Part shown: piece after piece, positions 16,578 to 25,879 of the stretch
How the letters are laid out: every line of letters begins with the position of its first letter
Position numbering within the stretch: position 1 is the first letter of the stretch
Source of the DNA: Chelonobacter sp050613185
GTDB taxonomy: Bacteria; Pseudomonadota; Gammaproteobacteria; Enterobacterales; Pasteurellaceae
Direction: 5' to 3'
Assembly: GCF_050613185.1 (NCBI RefSeq)
Contig: NZ_CP192511.1
Coordinates: 2,642,910 to 2,706,909, forward strand
Length of the DNA stretch: 64,000 nucleotides
Program-made: the position numbers and the translations under genes
Notes under the pieces: model-generated
Databases searched by the model: none
Told to the model about the DNA's origin: nothing
What the model saw: the letters and a program-made list of their open reading frames with translations, nothing else

Positions 16578-18341
16578 TTAATTCAGTAATTGCTTCACAT
16601 TTCTCCAATTCACATTGGTTTTTGCCAATTTGCGATCATGACCATAAATATCCGGCGCGGTTTGCACTTTGCCGTTATCGACCCATGCGGTCACATAATA
16701 CAAATAGACATCATCGCGCTTGCTCAGATTAGCCGATGTGTTTTTTTTGCTGGCAAGCACCTGCCGTTGACGTTCGTTGCTCCAGCCGTTTTCCTGCAAC
16801 AATAAAGTCGCCAGTTCATCCGATTTATGCACCCGCACACAACCTGAGCTTAAGGCACGATCATTACGCCCGAATAAGCCTCTGGACGGGGTATCGTGCA
16901 AATAAATCGCGTCGCTACTCGGCATATTGAATTTGTAGTTACCTAAGGCACTGTCGCCACCCGGGGCTTGACGCAATCGGTACGGAAAGTTTTTCGCCGT
17001 CATATTTTCCCAGTCAATGGTGTAAGGATCGATCGTACGTCCTTTGCCATCAATAATGGTGTAGCCCTTGCGGTAGATATAGCTCGGATCTTGGCGCACT
17101 TTCGGGATAATGTCTTGGTTAATATTGCGCACCGGCGCGTTCCATGGCGGATTGACCACCACGTTACTCAAACGGCTTGACATCACCGGCGTCGGGCGGT
17201 CTTTTTTACCGACAATCACTTTAGAATCCAACACCAATTTGCCGTCACGATAATAATGCAGCTTATAGGTCGGGATATTGACGAAAATGCCGTTGGTTTC
17301 GTTTGGCAATACGCTTAAACGCTGCGCGTTAATCGATAATTTATACAGATTACTGGTTAAATTTTGATTTAACAGATTGCGCGTACCGGCACCGACAATG
17401 CCGTCGGCCGTTAAACCGTTTTGGGCTTGAAATTGTTTCACCGCCGCCAACAATTCATCATCATAAATACTGCCGTTATGTGTTGCAGGTAAAAAGCCTT
17501 TGCCTTTCAAAATGGTCGCCAAATTTTTTACATCCGCTGATTGCATGCCCGGCTTTAACGTTTCGCTCACACTGACCGAACTGGCGATACTGTCAGGCAA
17601 AGAGCGCAAGACTGTTTCAACGGTTTGCTTATAACGCTTGTTATTTGACGCCAATTTTTGTACGAATGCCGCCGTTTGCCCGTCGCCGATCGCTTGTTTC
17701 CAAGCGGCAATTTTGCTTTCGCTTGGCAAAGTTGCTTTATAACCACTGTTGCCATACAGCCATTTGGCTGAGGATCTTTTCAAATTTTCTTGATAATACA
17801 AATAGTTCAGGAAAGCGTCACTCAACAAAATATCGCGCACCATGCCATCATCGCTACGGCTGATTTCCGCTAAGGTATCGGCTGCCGTGTGGGAAACCCC
17901 GCTTAGCACCCACACCACATACTGTTGTAAAAATGATTTTTCCGCCGCTTTATCCGTCCAAATCGGCGCAAATTGGTGATCCGCATACAAATCGGCAAGT
18001 GCGGATTCAAATTGGACTTCAGTTCCGTTCAACAACTGCTGTAGTTTTTCCTGTGCCGCTTGTTTTGCCGCTAATGCCGCGGCTATTTCTACCGCACTTT
18101 GGCTGTTTTCGGCCTCTTGCTGTATTGCGACATCAACCGCTTGCAGCGCTTCTTCCCCGACTTGCTGCACCTGAGCAGCCGCTTGTTGCACCTCATTATT
18201 AACAGGCGCTATGATTTGCTGCGCTTGGGCTTGGGCTTCATCCGATGCCGCACTCTGTTCCGCCACTGCGGAAGTCGCGCAAAGCAGTCCACCGATAATC
18301 GACAAGCGTAATACTTTGGACATTCCATTGTTATTGAACAT
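16578..18341 (-). CDS. ldtD: L,D-transpeptidase LdtD (YcbB)
   Basis: This periplasmic L,D-transpeptidase forms 3-3 peptidoglycan cross-links. The 587-residue protein has a signal peptide (to about residue 27, SAVA-EQ), then an Ala/Gln-rich probable coiled linker (about 28-100) that looks longer than usual. A scaffold region and a PG_binding_1 repeat follow (GMQSADVKNLATILKGKGFLP, about 270-325). The YkuD catalytic domain has IYLHDTPSRGLFGR and the active-site SSGCVRVH (Cys about residue 515). The ATG at 18341 has AAAAGG seven bases upstream. The neighbouring mepK cleaves the bonds that this enzyme makes. Confidence 0.93.
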   Translation of the reverse strand: MFNNNGMSKVLRLSIIGGLLCATSAVAEQSAASDEAQAQAQQIIAPVNNEVQQAAAQVQQVGEEALQAVDVAIQQEAENSQSAVEIAAALAAKQAAQEKLQQLLNGTEVQFESALADLYADHQFAPIWTDKAAEKSFLQQYVVWVLSGVSHTAADTLAEISRSDDGMVRDILLSDAFLNYLYYQENLKRSSAKWLYGNSGYKATLPSESKIAAWKQAIGDGQTAAFVQKLASNNKRYKQTVETVLRSLPDSIASSVSVSETLKPGMQSADVKNLATILKGKGFLPATHNGSIYDDELLAAVKQFQAQNGLTADGIVGAGTRNLLNQNLTSNLYKLSINAQRLSVLPNETNGIFVNIPTYKLHYYRDGKLVLDSKVIVGKKDRPTPVMSSRLSNVVVNPPWNAPVRNINQDIIPKVRQDPSYIYRKGYTIIDGKGRTIDPYTIDWENMTAKNFPYRLRQAPGGDSALGNYKFNMPSSDAIYLHDTPSRGLFGRNDRALSSGCVRVHKSDELATLLLQENGWSNERQRQVLASKKNTSANLSKRDDVYLYYVTAWVDNGKVQTAPDIYGHDRKLAKTNVNWRNVKQLLN

Positions 18342-18506
18342 CTTTTAACCTTTTAATAGAAAAAAATTGGCGTTATTTTAACAAAAATAGAGAAAGGATT
18401 AAATAAAAATTTACCCAATAAAAAACAGAGGGGCCGCACAGACAGATTTCGCAAACTCTGCTAAAATCCGTCTTTCGGAGAATAAAGAAAAATAAACAGG
18501 CTAATC

Positions 18507-19310
18507 ATGAAATTTGTATCATTTAATATTAACGGACTCAGAGCAAGACCGCTGCAATTGGAAGCGATTGTCGCCAAACATCAGCCCGATGTGATCGGAC
18601 TGCAGGAAATCAAGGTTGCGGATGAAGATTTTCCTTATCATTTGGTGGAAAATTTAGGCTATCATGTGTTTCACCATGGGCAGAAAGGCCATTACGGCGT
18701 TGCATTGCTGTGCAAACAGCAACCGTTAGCGGTGCGGCGCGGCTTTCCCGACGATACCCCGGACGCGCAAAAGCGGATTATTATGGCGGATCTGGCAATG
18801 GAGAATGGCACGGTAACAGTGATCAACGGCTATTTTCCGCAAGGCGAAAGCCGCAGCCATGAAACCAAATTTCCGGCAAAAGAAAAATTTTATGCCGATT
18901 TGCAAACCTATTTGGAAAGCCACTTGCCTGCCGAAAATCAGGTCATCATTATGGGCGATATGAACATCAGCCCGACGGACTTAGACATTGGTATCGGCGA
19001 AGAGAATCGCAAACGTTGGCTGCGCACCGGCAAATGCTCGTTTCTGCCGGAAGAGAGAGAATGGTTGCAACGCTTATTGGATTTCGGCGTGGTTGATACG
19101 TTCCGCCATTTAAACCCGAGCGCCGACGATCGTTTCTCTTGGTTTGATTATCGTTCCAAAGGATTTGACGACAACCGTGGCTTGCGCATTGATTTGATTC
19201 TGGCAAATACCGCACTTGCACAGCGTTGTATCGAAACCGGAATTGATTTGGAGATCAGAGCGATGGAGAAACCGTCGGATCATGCGCCGGTGTGGGCTTC
19301 ATTTAAATAA
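18507..19310 (+). CDS. xthA: Exodeoxyribonuclease III (AP endonuclease) XthA
   Basis: This base-excision-repair nuclease cuts abasic sites and degrades duplex DNA 3-prime to 5-prime. The 267 residues match E. coli ExoIII (268). Visible motifs include FNINGLRAR, LQEIKV (metal-binding Glu), GDMNISPTDLDIG (catalytic Asp/Asn), RIDLILAN and the terminal SDHAPVWASF (catalytic His). It is followed after 9 bp by the DUF695-RraB gene and may be co-transcribed with it. Confidence 0.96.
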   Translation: MKFVSFNINGLRARPLQLEAIVAKHQPDVIGLQEIKVADEDFPYHLVENLGYHVFHHGQKGHYGVALLCKQQPLAVRRGFPDDTPDAQKRIIMADLAMENGTVTVINGYFPQGESRSHETKFPAKEKFYADLQTYLESHLPAENQVIIMGDMNISPTDLDIGIGEENRKRWLRTGKCSFLPEEREWLQRLLDFGVVDTFRHLNPSADDRFSWFDYRSKGFDDNRGLRIDLILANTALAQRCIETGIDLEIRAMEKPSDHAPVWASFK

Positions 19311-19319
19311 GGCGGAATT

Positions 19320-20090
19320 ATGGTAGCAAAAAACAATTGGCAAACCTACCGTACCGCCCTGAAAGACAAAGAGGCGGTTATTACGGTGAATTTGGCAATC
19401 GCCGAACAACTGGACGAAAATGCACATTCGTATGTCGTACATTTTTCCCTTCCTTTATCGTTGGGCAGCGATCAAAGCATTACTACGGCACAGCACTATT
19501 TGGATCAATTTTCACAAACCTTACTGCCGCTAATGGCGCTGAATGACAGTTTGTTTGCCGGTTATATTGTTGCCGATGGTCAAATCACCCTGTATTTTTA
19601 CACTAAAGATACCGAGGCATTCACTCGGTCACTGCAACAACTGGATTTCATTCGCAGTAACGGGATTGTTCCGATCAGTCAGGCTGATCCGAATTGTGAT
19701 TTATATTACGATTTCCTGCTGCCTTCTCCGCTGGAAATGAAGTTGAATGCCACAGCCGATACCCTGACCTTGTTGCAGCAAGAAGGCGAAGATCTGTCAA
19801 AACCGCGTCAAATCACACATAAATTCCAGTTTGAACGTGAAGAGATGATGGAGGAATTTATTGATTATTTCTCCCAACAACTTTCTTTTGATATTAAATA
19901 CACCGAAACGCCGGTGCAATATGACGGAGAAAGCGTTTATCTGGTCAACTTGGAACAAGAGGCCAGCTTGGATGATGAGTCTATTTTCAGTTTAGTGGAG
20001 GAGTTTGAACGACAAGCGGCAGAATACGACGGCGAATATAACGGCTGGGAATGCCAGATGTTAAGCAGCAGCGAGAAAGCCGTGCATTAA
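19320..20090 (+). CDS. DUF695-RraB fusion protein
   Basis: This cytoplasmic, acidic 256-residue protein appears to join two domains. The N-terminal half (about 1-130) resembles DUF695 (NNWQTYRTALKDKEAVITVNLAIAEQ). The C-terminal half (about 150-250) resembles the RraB/DUF1260 family (KPRQITHKFQFEREE, then the Asp/Glu-rich GWECQML end). RraB in E. coli inhibits RNase E, and whether this fused form does so is inference. The gene starts 9 bp after xthA and ends at a small terminator. Confidence is good for the reading frame and moderate for the domain names. Confidence 0.7.
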   Translation: MVAKNNWQTYRTALKDKEAVITVNLAIAEQLDENAHSYVVHFSLPLSLGSDQSITTAQHYLDQFSQTLLPLMALNDSLFAGYIVADGQITLYFYTKDTEAFTRSLQQLDFIRSNGIVPISQADPNCDLYYDFLLPSPLEMKLNATADTLTLLQQEGEDLSKPRQITHKFQFEREEMMEEFIDYFSQQLSFDIKYTETPVQYDGESVYLVNLEQEASLDDESIFSLVEEFERQAAEYDGEYNGWECQMLSSSEKAVH

Positions 20091-20099
20091 CGCTTAATC

Positions 20100-20116
20100 G
20101 GGTCTGCCATAGACCC
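20100..20116 (+). terminator. Terminator after the DUF695-RraB gene
   Basis: The hairpin GGGTCT-GCCAT-AGACCC is followed by ATTTTATT on the plus strand, 10 bp after the stop. Confidence 0.65.
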
Positions 20117-20136
20117 ATTTTATTCCGTGCTTAAGC

Positions 20137-20700
20137 TTAATAGCGATAATGTCCGACCATTTTGTATTTAAACAAAATATCTTCTTCCTGTGTGCCGCGC
20201 CCGATATTGTGAATAATTAACGGAATGCCGCCAGCGCTTTTTTTATCCGAGACGATTCCGATATGCGGTGCGTTATTGTCTAAACGCCAAGTCACAATAT
20301 CCCCGGCTTGAAAATCAGCCACATCGGTTAACGACCGCAGGTTGGCATGACGTTTAAAATAAACCTCCAAATTAGGCACTCGGCGGTGATCGATATTACG
20401 ATCAATCGTTTTTAAACCCCAATTTTTCGGATATTGTTCCCATGCCTTCTTCATATCTTCATGCACTAAGCGCTGCAAATCTTTATCCTGCCGACGTAAA
20501 GCGCGGATCACCACATCGCTGCAAACCCCTTTCGACGGTTCGATATCCCCCATCGGATAAGCCAATTTGCGATAGGCGGAATCATAGGTCAAGGTGACGC
20601 CGATCTGACTGCGGGCATCACGCACCAGTTGTTGCCCGTCTAACGCAGCATAAACGCTCGGAAGCCATAAAAGTGCGGTCAAAAACCATAAATAGCGCAT
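20137..20700 (-). CDS. DUF1287 (YijF-like) exported protein
   Basis: This 187-residue exported protein has a signal peptide ending SVYA-AL (about residue 19). The body matches the DUF1287 family, whose members resemble NlpC/P60 Cys-His hydrolases. The conserved GVCSDVVIRALR includes the candidate catalytic Cys, and ADFQAGDIVTWRL plus NAPHIGIVSD supplies the candidate His. A periplasmic amidase or peptidase role is possible but unproven. A USS lies at the start of the signal-peptide coding region. It is transcribed leftward and converges on the DUF695-RraB gene. Confidence 0.75.
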   Translation of the reverse strand: MRYLWFLTALLWLPSVYAALDGQQLVRDARSQIGVTLTYDSAYRKLAYPMGDIEPSKGVCSDVVIRALRRQDKDLQRLVHEDMKKAWEQYPKNWGLKTIDRNIDHRRVPNLEVYFKRHANLRSLTDVADFQAGDIVTWRLDNNAPHIGIVSDKKSAGGIPLIIHNIGRGTQEEDILFKYKMVGHYRY

Positions 20701-20759
20701 TGTTATCTCCCAAATGAATCGTTTCTCTACATAAAAAGGTGGATAAAAAAGATCAAGAA

Positions 20760-20795
20760 AAAACCTCTCGCTTCGTCATGAAGATCGAGAGGTTT
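20760..20795 (-). terminator. Terminator of pykA
   Basis: A long stem AAAACCTCTCG/CGAGAGGTTTT with an inner CTTC/GAAG stem is followed leftward by a T-run, 25 bp after the pykA stop. Confidence 0.9.
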
Positions 20796-20819
20796 TCATT
20801 CTTAATCAGCGGTTGCCAA

Positions 20820-22259
20820 TTATTCAACCACTAAAGTACGGCAAGTGTTAGTGCCGCCTTCGGCAAGTTCATCGCCTTGGGTCAACAACACTAAATCGCC
20901 GGAAACCAAATAACCTTTGTCTTTCAGCAATTCAATCGCGTTTTTCGCACCTTCAACGGTACGGCTGGCTTCTTCACAGTAAACCGGCGTTACCCCGCGA
21001 TACAGTGCCGCCAAGTTCAATGCATGTTGATTACGCGATAAGGCGAAAATCGGCAAACCGGAACTGACGCGTGACATCAAAAGTGCGGTACGGCCGGAGC
21101 TGGTCATCGCAATAATGGCGCTTACGCCTTTTAAGTGGTTGGCCGCGTACATCGCCGACATCGCAACGGATTCTTCAATGCTGCTGAATACCGCGTCCAT
21201 ACGGTGGCGGGACACATTAATGCTTGGCATTTTTTCTGCGCCCAAGCAAACTTTCGCCATTGAAGCAACGGTCTCCGCCGGGTATTGACCCGCCGCCGTT
21301 TCCGCTGACAACATCACCGCATCGGTGCCGTCCAACACCGCATTCGCCACATCCATCACTTCCGCACGGGTTGGCATAGGATTGCTGATCATCGATTCCA
21401 TCATTTGGGTTGCGGTGATCACCACACGGTTCAAGCGGCGTGAACGACGGATCAGTTTCTTCTGAACACCAACCAATTCCGGATCGCCGATTTCCACCCC
21501 TAAGTCGCCACGCGCCACCATGATCACATCGGAGGCTAAGATCACATCGTCCATCGCTTCATCGGTCGCAACCGCTTCGGCACGTTCCACTTTGGCGACG
21601 ATTTTGGCATTCAAACCCGCTTCTTGTGCCAGTTGGCGCGCATAATGCAGATCCGCACCGTTGCGTGGGAAAGAAACCGCCAAATAATCCACGCCGATTT
21701 TCGCCGCTGTAATAATGTCGGCTTTATCTTTCGGGGTTAACGCATCGGCAGACAAACCGCCGCCCAATTTGTTGATCCCTTTGTTGTTCGATAACGGACC
21801 GCCGACAGTCACTTCGGTAAACACTTTGTTACCTTCGGTCGATAACACTTTCAATTGCACCCGGCCATCGTCCAGCAACAGAATGTCGCCCGGCACCACG
21901 TCTTTCGGTAATTCTTTATAATCCAAACCAACGCCGTCTTGGTTGCCTTCGCCTTTAGGCAAGTCTGCATCCAAGACGAATTTATCACCGATGTTCAGGA
22001 AAATTTTGCCGTCTTTAAAGGTCGAAACACGAATTTTAGGCCCCTGCAAATCACCTAAAATCGCCACTTGTTTACCCAATTTTTTCGCGATTTCGCGTAC
22101 TTTATTCGCACGGCCGATATGATCGTCAGGCGTACCATGGGAGAAGTTCATACGAACCACATTCGCACCTGCCGCAATAATTTTCTCTAAGTTGTTATCA
22201 CGGTCAGTTGCCGGACCCATTGTACAAACAATTTTCGTTCTTCTCAGTCTTCTTGACAT
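20820..22259 (-). CDS. pykA: Pyruvate kinase, PykA type
   Basis: PykA converts phosphoenolpyruvate and ADP to pyruvate and ATP. The chosen start is the ATG at 22259, giving MSRRLRRTKIVCTMGPATD, which aligns with E. coli PykA. It has AGAGGT six bases upstream, whereas the open frame extends further without support. The protein is 479 residues and includes NFSHG, the ADP/PEP-site AILGDLQGPKIRVSTF, KVERAEAV, MVARGDLGVE and TATQMMESM. It is divergent from sixA and ends at a strong terminator. Confidence 0.96.
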   Translation of the reverse strand: MSRRLRRTKIVCTMGPATDRDNNLEKIIAAGANVVRMNFSHGTPDDHIGRANKVREIAKKLGKQVAILGDLQGPKIRVSTFKDGKIFLNIGDKFVLDADLPKGEGNQDGVGLDYKELPKDVVPGDILLLDDGRVQLKVLSTEGNKVFTEVTVGGPLSNNKGINKLGGGLSADALTPKDKADIITAAKIGVDYLAVSFPRNGADLHYARQLAQEAGLNAKIVAKVERAEAVATDEAMDDVILASDVIMVARGDLGVEIGDPELVGVQKKLIRRSRRLNRVVITATQMMESMISNPMPTRAEVMDVANAVLDGTDAVMLSAETAAGQYPAETVASMAKVCLGAEKMPSINVSRHRMDAVFSSIEESVAMSAMYAANHLKGVSAIIAMTSSGRTALLMSRVSSGLPIFALSRNQHALNLAALYRGVTPVYCEEASRTVEGAKNAIELLKDKGYLVSGDLVLLTQGDELAEGGTNTCRTLVVE

Positions 22260-22475
22260 GAACATACCTCTAAAGTATTGGTGATAGGATGAATAGATGA
22301 CAGTGGGTGACATCGAATTGAAAATAAAATGACACCGACCGTAAAATTGGCTGTATTATACGCTCAAATTAAATGTAGATCGAGATCACAAACTGGAAAT
22401 TTTTGTTTTGTTTGCCATTACAAACGGTTATCTTATAGGGCAAGGAACGTAATCACATCACAGGATAGAGGTTAT

Positions 22476-22943
22476 ATGCGAATTTTTATTATGCGTCACG
22501 GAGAAGCCGAGCTGGTTGCACGCAACGATACGCAGCGCAATTTGACCGCGCACGGTATTAAACAAGCGAAACAGCAAGGTGTCTGGCTGAGTGAAGCGGC
22601 AAGTCAGATTGAAAAAGTCATGGTCAGCCCGTATAACCGTGCCCAGCAAACTTATCAGGCTTTAGCCGACACGACACAAACCGCACTTCCCAATGAAATC
22701 GAAACCTGGGACGCCATCACCCCTTATGGCAACAGCCATATTGTCGTGGATTATCTGACCACTTTATGGCAAGACGGCGTAGCCAGCGTTTTATTGGTTT
22801 CTCATTTACCCTTCGTTGAGGATCTGGTCACCGCACTTTGCGGCTCGGCGCAACAAATCGGCTTCAGCACCGGCACCCTCGTCGAAATCGAATGGCAAGG
22901 CAAAGACGGCGAATTCATTTGCAGTAGCCGACCGGAAGTTTAA
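22476..22943 (+). CDS. sixA: Phosphohistidine phosphatase SixA
   Basis: This histidine-phosphatase-superfamily protein dephosphorylates phosphohistidine on signalling proteins (in E. coli, ArcB and the nitrogen PTS protein NPr). The start at 22476 is chosen because MRIFIMRHGEAE begins the family domain and GATAGAGG lies upstream, and this gives 155 residues. The RHG motif with its catalytic His (residue 8), SPYNRAQQT and the second active-site VSHLPFVEDL are present. It is followed by a USS-pair terminator. Confidence 0.9.
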   Translation: MRIFIMRHGEAELVARNDTQRNLTAHGIKQAKQQGVWLSEAASQIEKVMVSPYNRAQQTYQALADTTQTALPNEIETWDAITPYGNSHIVVDYLTTLWQDGVASVLLVSHLPFVEDLVTALCGSAQQIGFSTGTLVEIEWQGKDGEFICSSRPEV

Positions 22944-22970
22944 GTAAAACGCAATTTCCTTATAATACAA

Positions 22971-23007
22971 AACCGCACTTTGCTTTCATGATAAACAAAG
23001 TGCGGTT
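22971..23007. terminator. USS inverted-pair terminator after sixA / ABC operon
   Basis: Two oppositely oriented uptake signals (AACCGCACTTTG at 22971-22982 and CAAAGTGCGGTT at 22996-23007) form a 12-bp stem between convergent sixA and the ABC-ATPase gene. Such USS pairs commonly serve as terminators in Pasteurellaceae. Confidence 0.85.
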
Positions 23008-23027
23008 AGACTGCGCATTAGCGTGGG

Positions 23028-23822
23028 TTAACCCAGCAGCAAGCTGTCATCGGTAATTTCTTCACCGCGGGTTTTCTCAAACAGTTGTAGCAAATCTGGC
23101 ACATCCATTTTATCGCGGATTTCGCCTTTCACATCCAACACCACTTGCCCTTGGTGCAACATCACCGTGCGTTCGCCGTGATCAAGCGCTTGGCGCATTG
23201 AGTGAGTCACCATCATCACTGTCAGCTTATTTTCTTTAACAATGCGATCAGTCAACTCCATCACAAAAGCGGCGGTTTTCGGATCAAGGGCGGCGGTGTG
23301 TTCGTCTAATAACAGAATATTCGACGGCTGTAACGACGCCATTAATAAGCTGACCGCCTGCCGTTGCCCGCCGGAAAGCAACCCCATGCGGTCGGTCAGG
23401 CGATCTTCCAGACCGAGCTTTAACATCGATAGCTTTTCCCGGAACAGATCGCGCGCGGCTTTATTGGTGAAAAACGATAAACCGCGTTTTCTGCCGCGGT
23501 TATAAGCCAACGCCATATTTTCCTCAATCGTCAGTCCTTCGCAGGTGCCGAGCATCGGATCTTGGAACACGCGTGCCACCGACGCCGCACGCTGCCATGT
23601 GCCTTTACGGGTTACGTCTTTACCATTCAGATAAATTTTACCCGAATCAACCAAGTAATCGCCGCAAATTGCATTTAATAGGGTCGATTTACCTGCGCCG
23701 TTACTGCCGATAACGGTCACAAACTCCCCTTCGCCAATATCCAACGACAGCCCGCGCAGCACCGGATTTTCAATCGGAGTGCCACGGTTGAAGGTTATTT
23801 TTAAATCATCTAATTTCATCAT
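23028..23822 (-). CDS. ABC transporter ATP-binding protein (TrpZ-like)
   Basis: This is the ATPase of an amino-acid-type importer. The 264 residues show Walker A GSNGAGKST (about residue 38), Q-loop RVFQDPM, signature LLSGGQRQA, Walker B LLLDEHTAALD (unusual EH instead of EP after Asp, a trait of this subfamily) and the H-loop MVTHSMRQA. It is 5 bp from the permease gene. With the two DUF534-type binding proteins upstream it forms a TrpXYZ-like set, and a TrpR-operator-like palindrome supports tryptophan or a related compound as substrate. The substrate remains inferred. Confidence 0.85.
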   Translation of the reverse strand: MMKLDDLKITFNRGTPIENPVLRGLSLDIGEGEFVTVIGSNGAGKSTLLNAICGDYLVDSGKIYLNGKDVTRKGTWQRAASVARVFQDPMLGTCEGLTIEENMALAYNRGRKRGLSFFTNKAARDLFREKLSMLKLGLEDRLTDRMGLLSGGQRQAVSLLMASLQPSNILLLDEHTAALDPKTAAFVMELTDRIVKENKLTVMMVTHSMRQALDHGERTVMLHQGQVVLDVKGEIRDKMDVPDLLQLFEKTRGEEITDDSLLLG

Positions 23823-23827
23823 AAGCG

Positions 23828-24736
23828 TTACGACTTCTTGGCTAAAAATTTACTTTTCATCTGCGGTGCAATCAACACCAACACCACTAAAATCGCAGTC
23901 ACCAAATTCAGATCCTGCGCACCGAAACCGATTTCACGCAAGGTATCGCTGCTGAGCGCCACCGCGATAAAGAAACGGTATAAAATCGAACCGACCACCA
24001 CGGCAAGCGTGATCACCAGAATACGTTTCGATGGAATCAAGGTCTCGCCGATAATCACCGCCGCCAAGCCGATCACAATCGTGCCCACGCCGATCGACAT
24101 ATCCGCCCCGCCTTGGGTTTGCACATACAGCGAACCGCCGAGCGCAATCAAGGCGTTGGAAATCGCCATGCCTAAGAAAATCATTTTCCCGGTCGGAATG
24201 CCTTGCGCTTTTGCCATGCGTAAATTCGCCCCGGTCGCGCGCACCGCCAAACCGATCTCGGTGTTGAAAAACCAATCCAGTGCCAATTTCGCCACAATCA
24301 CAAAACCAAGCACAAACAACGGCTGAATATACAGTTGGTTACTGGCATCTTCATTGATAAACGGCGCATAAATCGTCGGCTCGTTCAAGAGGGATAAATT
24401 CGGCGAGCCCATCACGCGTAAATTCACCGAATAGAGCGCGATCATCACCAAAATACTGGCGAGCAGTTGTAAGATTTTGAGCGAAACGTGTAACCATGCG
24501 GTCACCAAACCGGCAGCCGCGCCGGCAAGGGCGGCGGCAAAAGTGGCAATCCAAGGGTCGACGCCATTGACGATACACACCGCACACACCGCGCCCCCCA
24601 AGGGAAAACTGCCGTCGGCAGTCAAATCCGGAAAGTCTAAAATACGAAAGGAAATCAGTACGCCCAACGCAACTAAGGCATAGATCAACCCGATCTCTAA
24701 AGCACCTAAAAATAATACCGAAGTCATAATCATCAA
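23828..24736 (-). CDS. ABC transporter permease (TrpY-like)
   Basis: This 302-residue membrane protein has about eight to nine hydrophobic segments and resembles the branched-chain/TrpY-type ABC permease family. A diagnostic stretch is RILDFPDLTADGSFPLGGA near residue 32, with GANLRMAKAQGIPT in the mid region. It is paired with the ATPase gene by a 5-bp gap. Upstream, separated by about 150 bp that include a USS pair, lies the binding-protein gene ending at 24890. Confidence 0.85.
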   Translation of the reverse strand: MMIMTSVLFLGALEIGLIYALVALGVLISFRILDFPDLTADGSFPLGGAVCAVCIVNGVDPWIATFAAALAGAAAGLVTAWLHVSLKILQLLASILVMIALYSVNLRVMGSPNLSLLNEPTIYAPFINEDASNQLYIQPLFVLGFVIVAKLALDWFFNTEIGLAVRATGANLRMAKAQGIPTGKMIFLGMAISNALIALGGSLYVQTQGGADMSIGVGTIVIGLAAVIIGETLIPSKRILVITLAVVVGSILYRFFIAVALSSDTLREIGFGAQDLNLVTAILVVLVLIAPQMKSKFLAKKS

Positions 24737-24747
24737 TCTTTAATCAG

Positions 24748-24787
24748 AAAACCGCACTTTGCCTCAGGTTGAAGAAAAGTGCGGTAT
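24748..24787 (-). terminator. USS inverted pair between binding-protein and permease genes
   Basis: Left arm AAACCGCACTTT (24749-24760) and right arm AAAGTGCGGTAT (24777-24788) could end or attenuate transcription between the binding-protein gene and the permease. This would favour higher expression of the binding protein. To the right, TGATACAGG/CCTTGTATCA (about 24827-24849) is a second possible hairpin. Confidence 0.65.
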
Positions 24788-24889
24788 AAATATAATCAAC
24801 ATTAAATGTCTTGTTATACTATCACAGTGATACAGGTTAGCCTTGTATCATTTTTATCAACCGCGATAGTTCGCTTAAAAAGCAATCAA

Positions 24890-25858
24890 CTATTCGCTAA
24901 TCACCTCTTTCGCCGAGTCAATCAAGGATTGCGGCACCGTTACCCCAAAGGCTTTGGCGGATTTCAAATTCAGGTGTAAATCCAATTTATCCATGGTTTT
25001 CACCGGGATATCACCTGCCTTTTCACCGTCAAGAATTCTTGACATCATTTTGCCGGTTTCTTCGCCCAAGATATAATAGTTGTTGGATAATGCCGCAATT
25101 GCGCCGCGCGCAACGGTGCTGGTATCGGAAGCGATCAACGGAATGCCTGAATCCAACGCCGCTTTATACAGCGCTTCATAAGCGGACACCACATTATTGT
25201 CGGTTGAGGTATAAATCACATCAACTTTGCCTTTTAAACTGCGCGCGGCAGTGCCGATGTCGGTGGTGCGCGGTGCGGGGGCTTCCACCACCTCAAATCC
25301 GTTCGCTTTGCCCGCTTCTTGCAACTGCTTCAACACCACCACCGAATTGACTTCGCCGGTACTATAGACATAGCCGATTTTTTTCAAATTCGGGATTAAC
25401 TGTTTAATTAAATCAATTTGCGGCTGAATCAACAATGTATCCGAAGCCCCGGTGACATTGGTGCCGGACGCGTCCCAATCCTTCACCAACTTCGCCGCCA
25501 CCGGATCAGAAATCGCAGAAAACACCACCGGAATATGACGCGTCGCCGCCACCACCGATTGCGCGCTCGGCGTACCGATTGCCAAAATCACATCCGGTTT
25601 GTCGCCTACGAATTTACGTGCAATTTGCGCCGCGGTTGCCGTGTTGCCCTGCGCGCTTTGGAAATCCACTTTCAAATTTTTGCCTTGTTCATAACCGGCT
25701 TTTTTCAGTTCCGCCAACGCCCCTTCCCGCACCGCGTCCAACGCCGGATGTTCCACAATTGCGGTGATCGCTACATTTTTGACCTCGTTCGCCACAGCGC
25801 CGCCACTGATCAATACCGCACTTAATGCCGCCCATAACATTGTTTTTACTGTTTTCAT
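24890..25858 (-). CDS. ABC transporter substrate-binding protein (TrpX/DUF534 family), inner copy
   Basis: This 322-residue periplasmic binding protein of the DUF534/TrpX family has a signal peptide ending near VANEVKN (about residue 24). The family pattern is clear: AITAIVEHPALDAVREG, KVDFQSAQGN, AIGTPSAQSV, VIYTSTDNNVVSAYEALYKAA and GEETGKMMSRIL. It is paralogous to the protein at 26069-27046. Both lie upstream of one permease/ATPase pair, suggesting one channel served by two receptors. A 23-bp imperfect palindrome sits 22 bp upstream of the start. Confidence 0.85.
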   Translation of the reverse strand: MKTVKTMLWAALSAVLISGGAVANEVKNVAITAIVEHPALDAVREGALAELKKAGYEQGKNLKVDFQSAQGNTATAAQIARKFVGDKPDVILAIGTPSAQSVVAATRHIPVVFSAISDPVAAKLVKDWDASGTNVTGASDTLLIQPQIDLIKQLIPNLKKIGYVYSTGEVNSVVVLKQLQEAGKANGFEVVEAPAPRTTDIGTAARSLKGKVDVIYTSTDNNVVSAYEALYKAALDSGIPLIASDTSTVARGAIAALSNNYYILGEETGKMMSRILDGEKAGDIPVKTMDKLDLHLNLKSAKAFGVTVPQSLIDSAKEVISE

Positions 25859-25879
25859 TCTTCACTCCTGTCAGACAAA

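Noticed and set aside
22329..22475. Longer N-terminus for sixA
   Set aside because: The added residues are not family-like, whereas MRIFIMRHGE at 22476 begins the phosphatase domain and has a good ribosome site.
23028..24736. Branched-chain amino acid Liv transporter
   Set aside because: Binding proteins are of the DUF534/TrpX type, there is only one permease and one ATPase, and a TrpR-like site is present.
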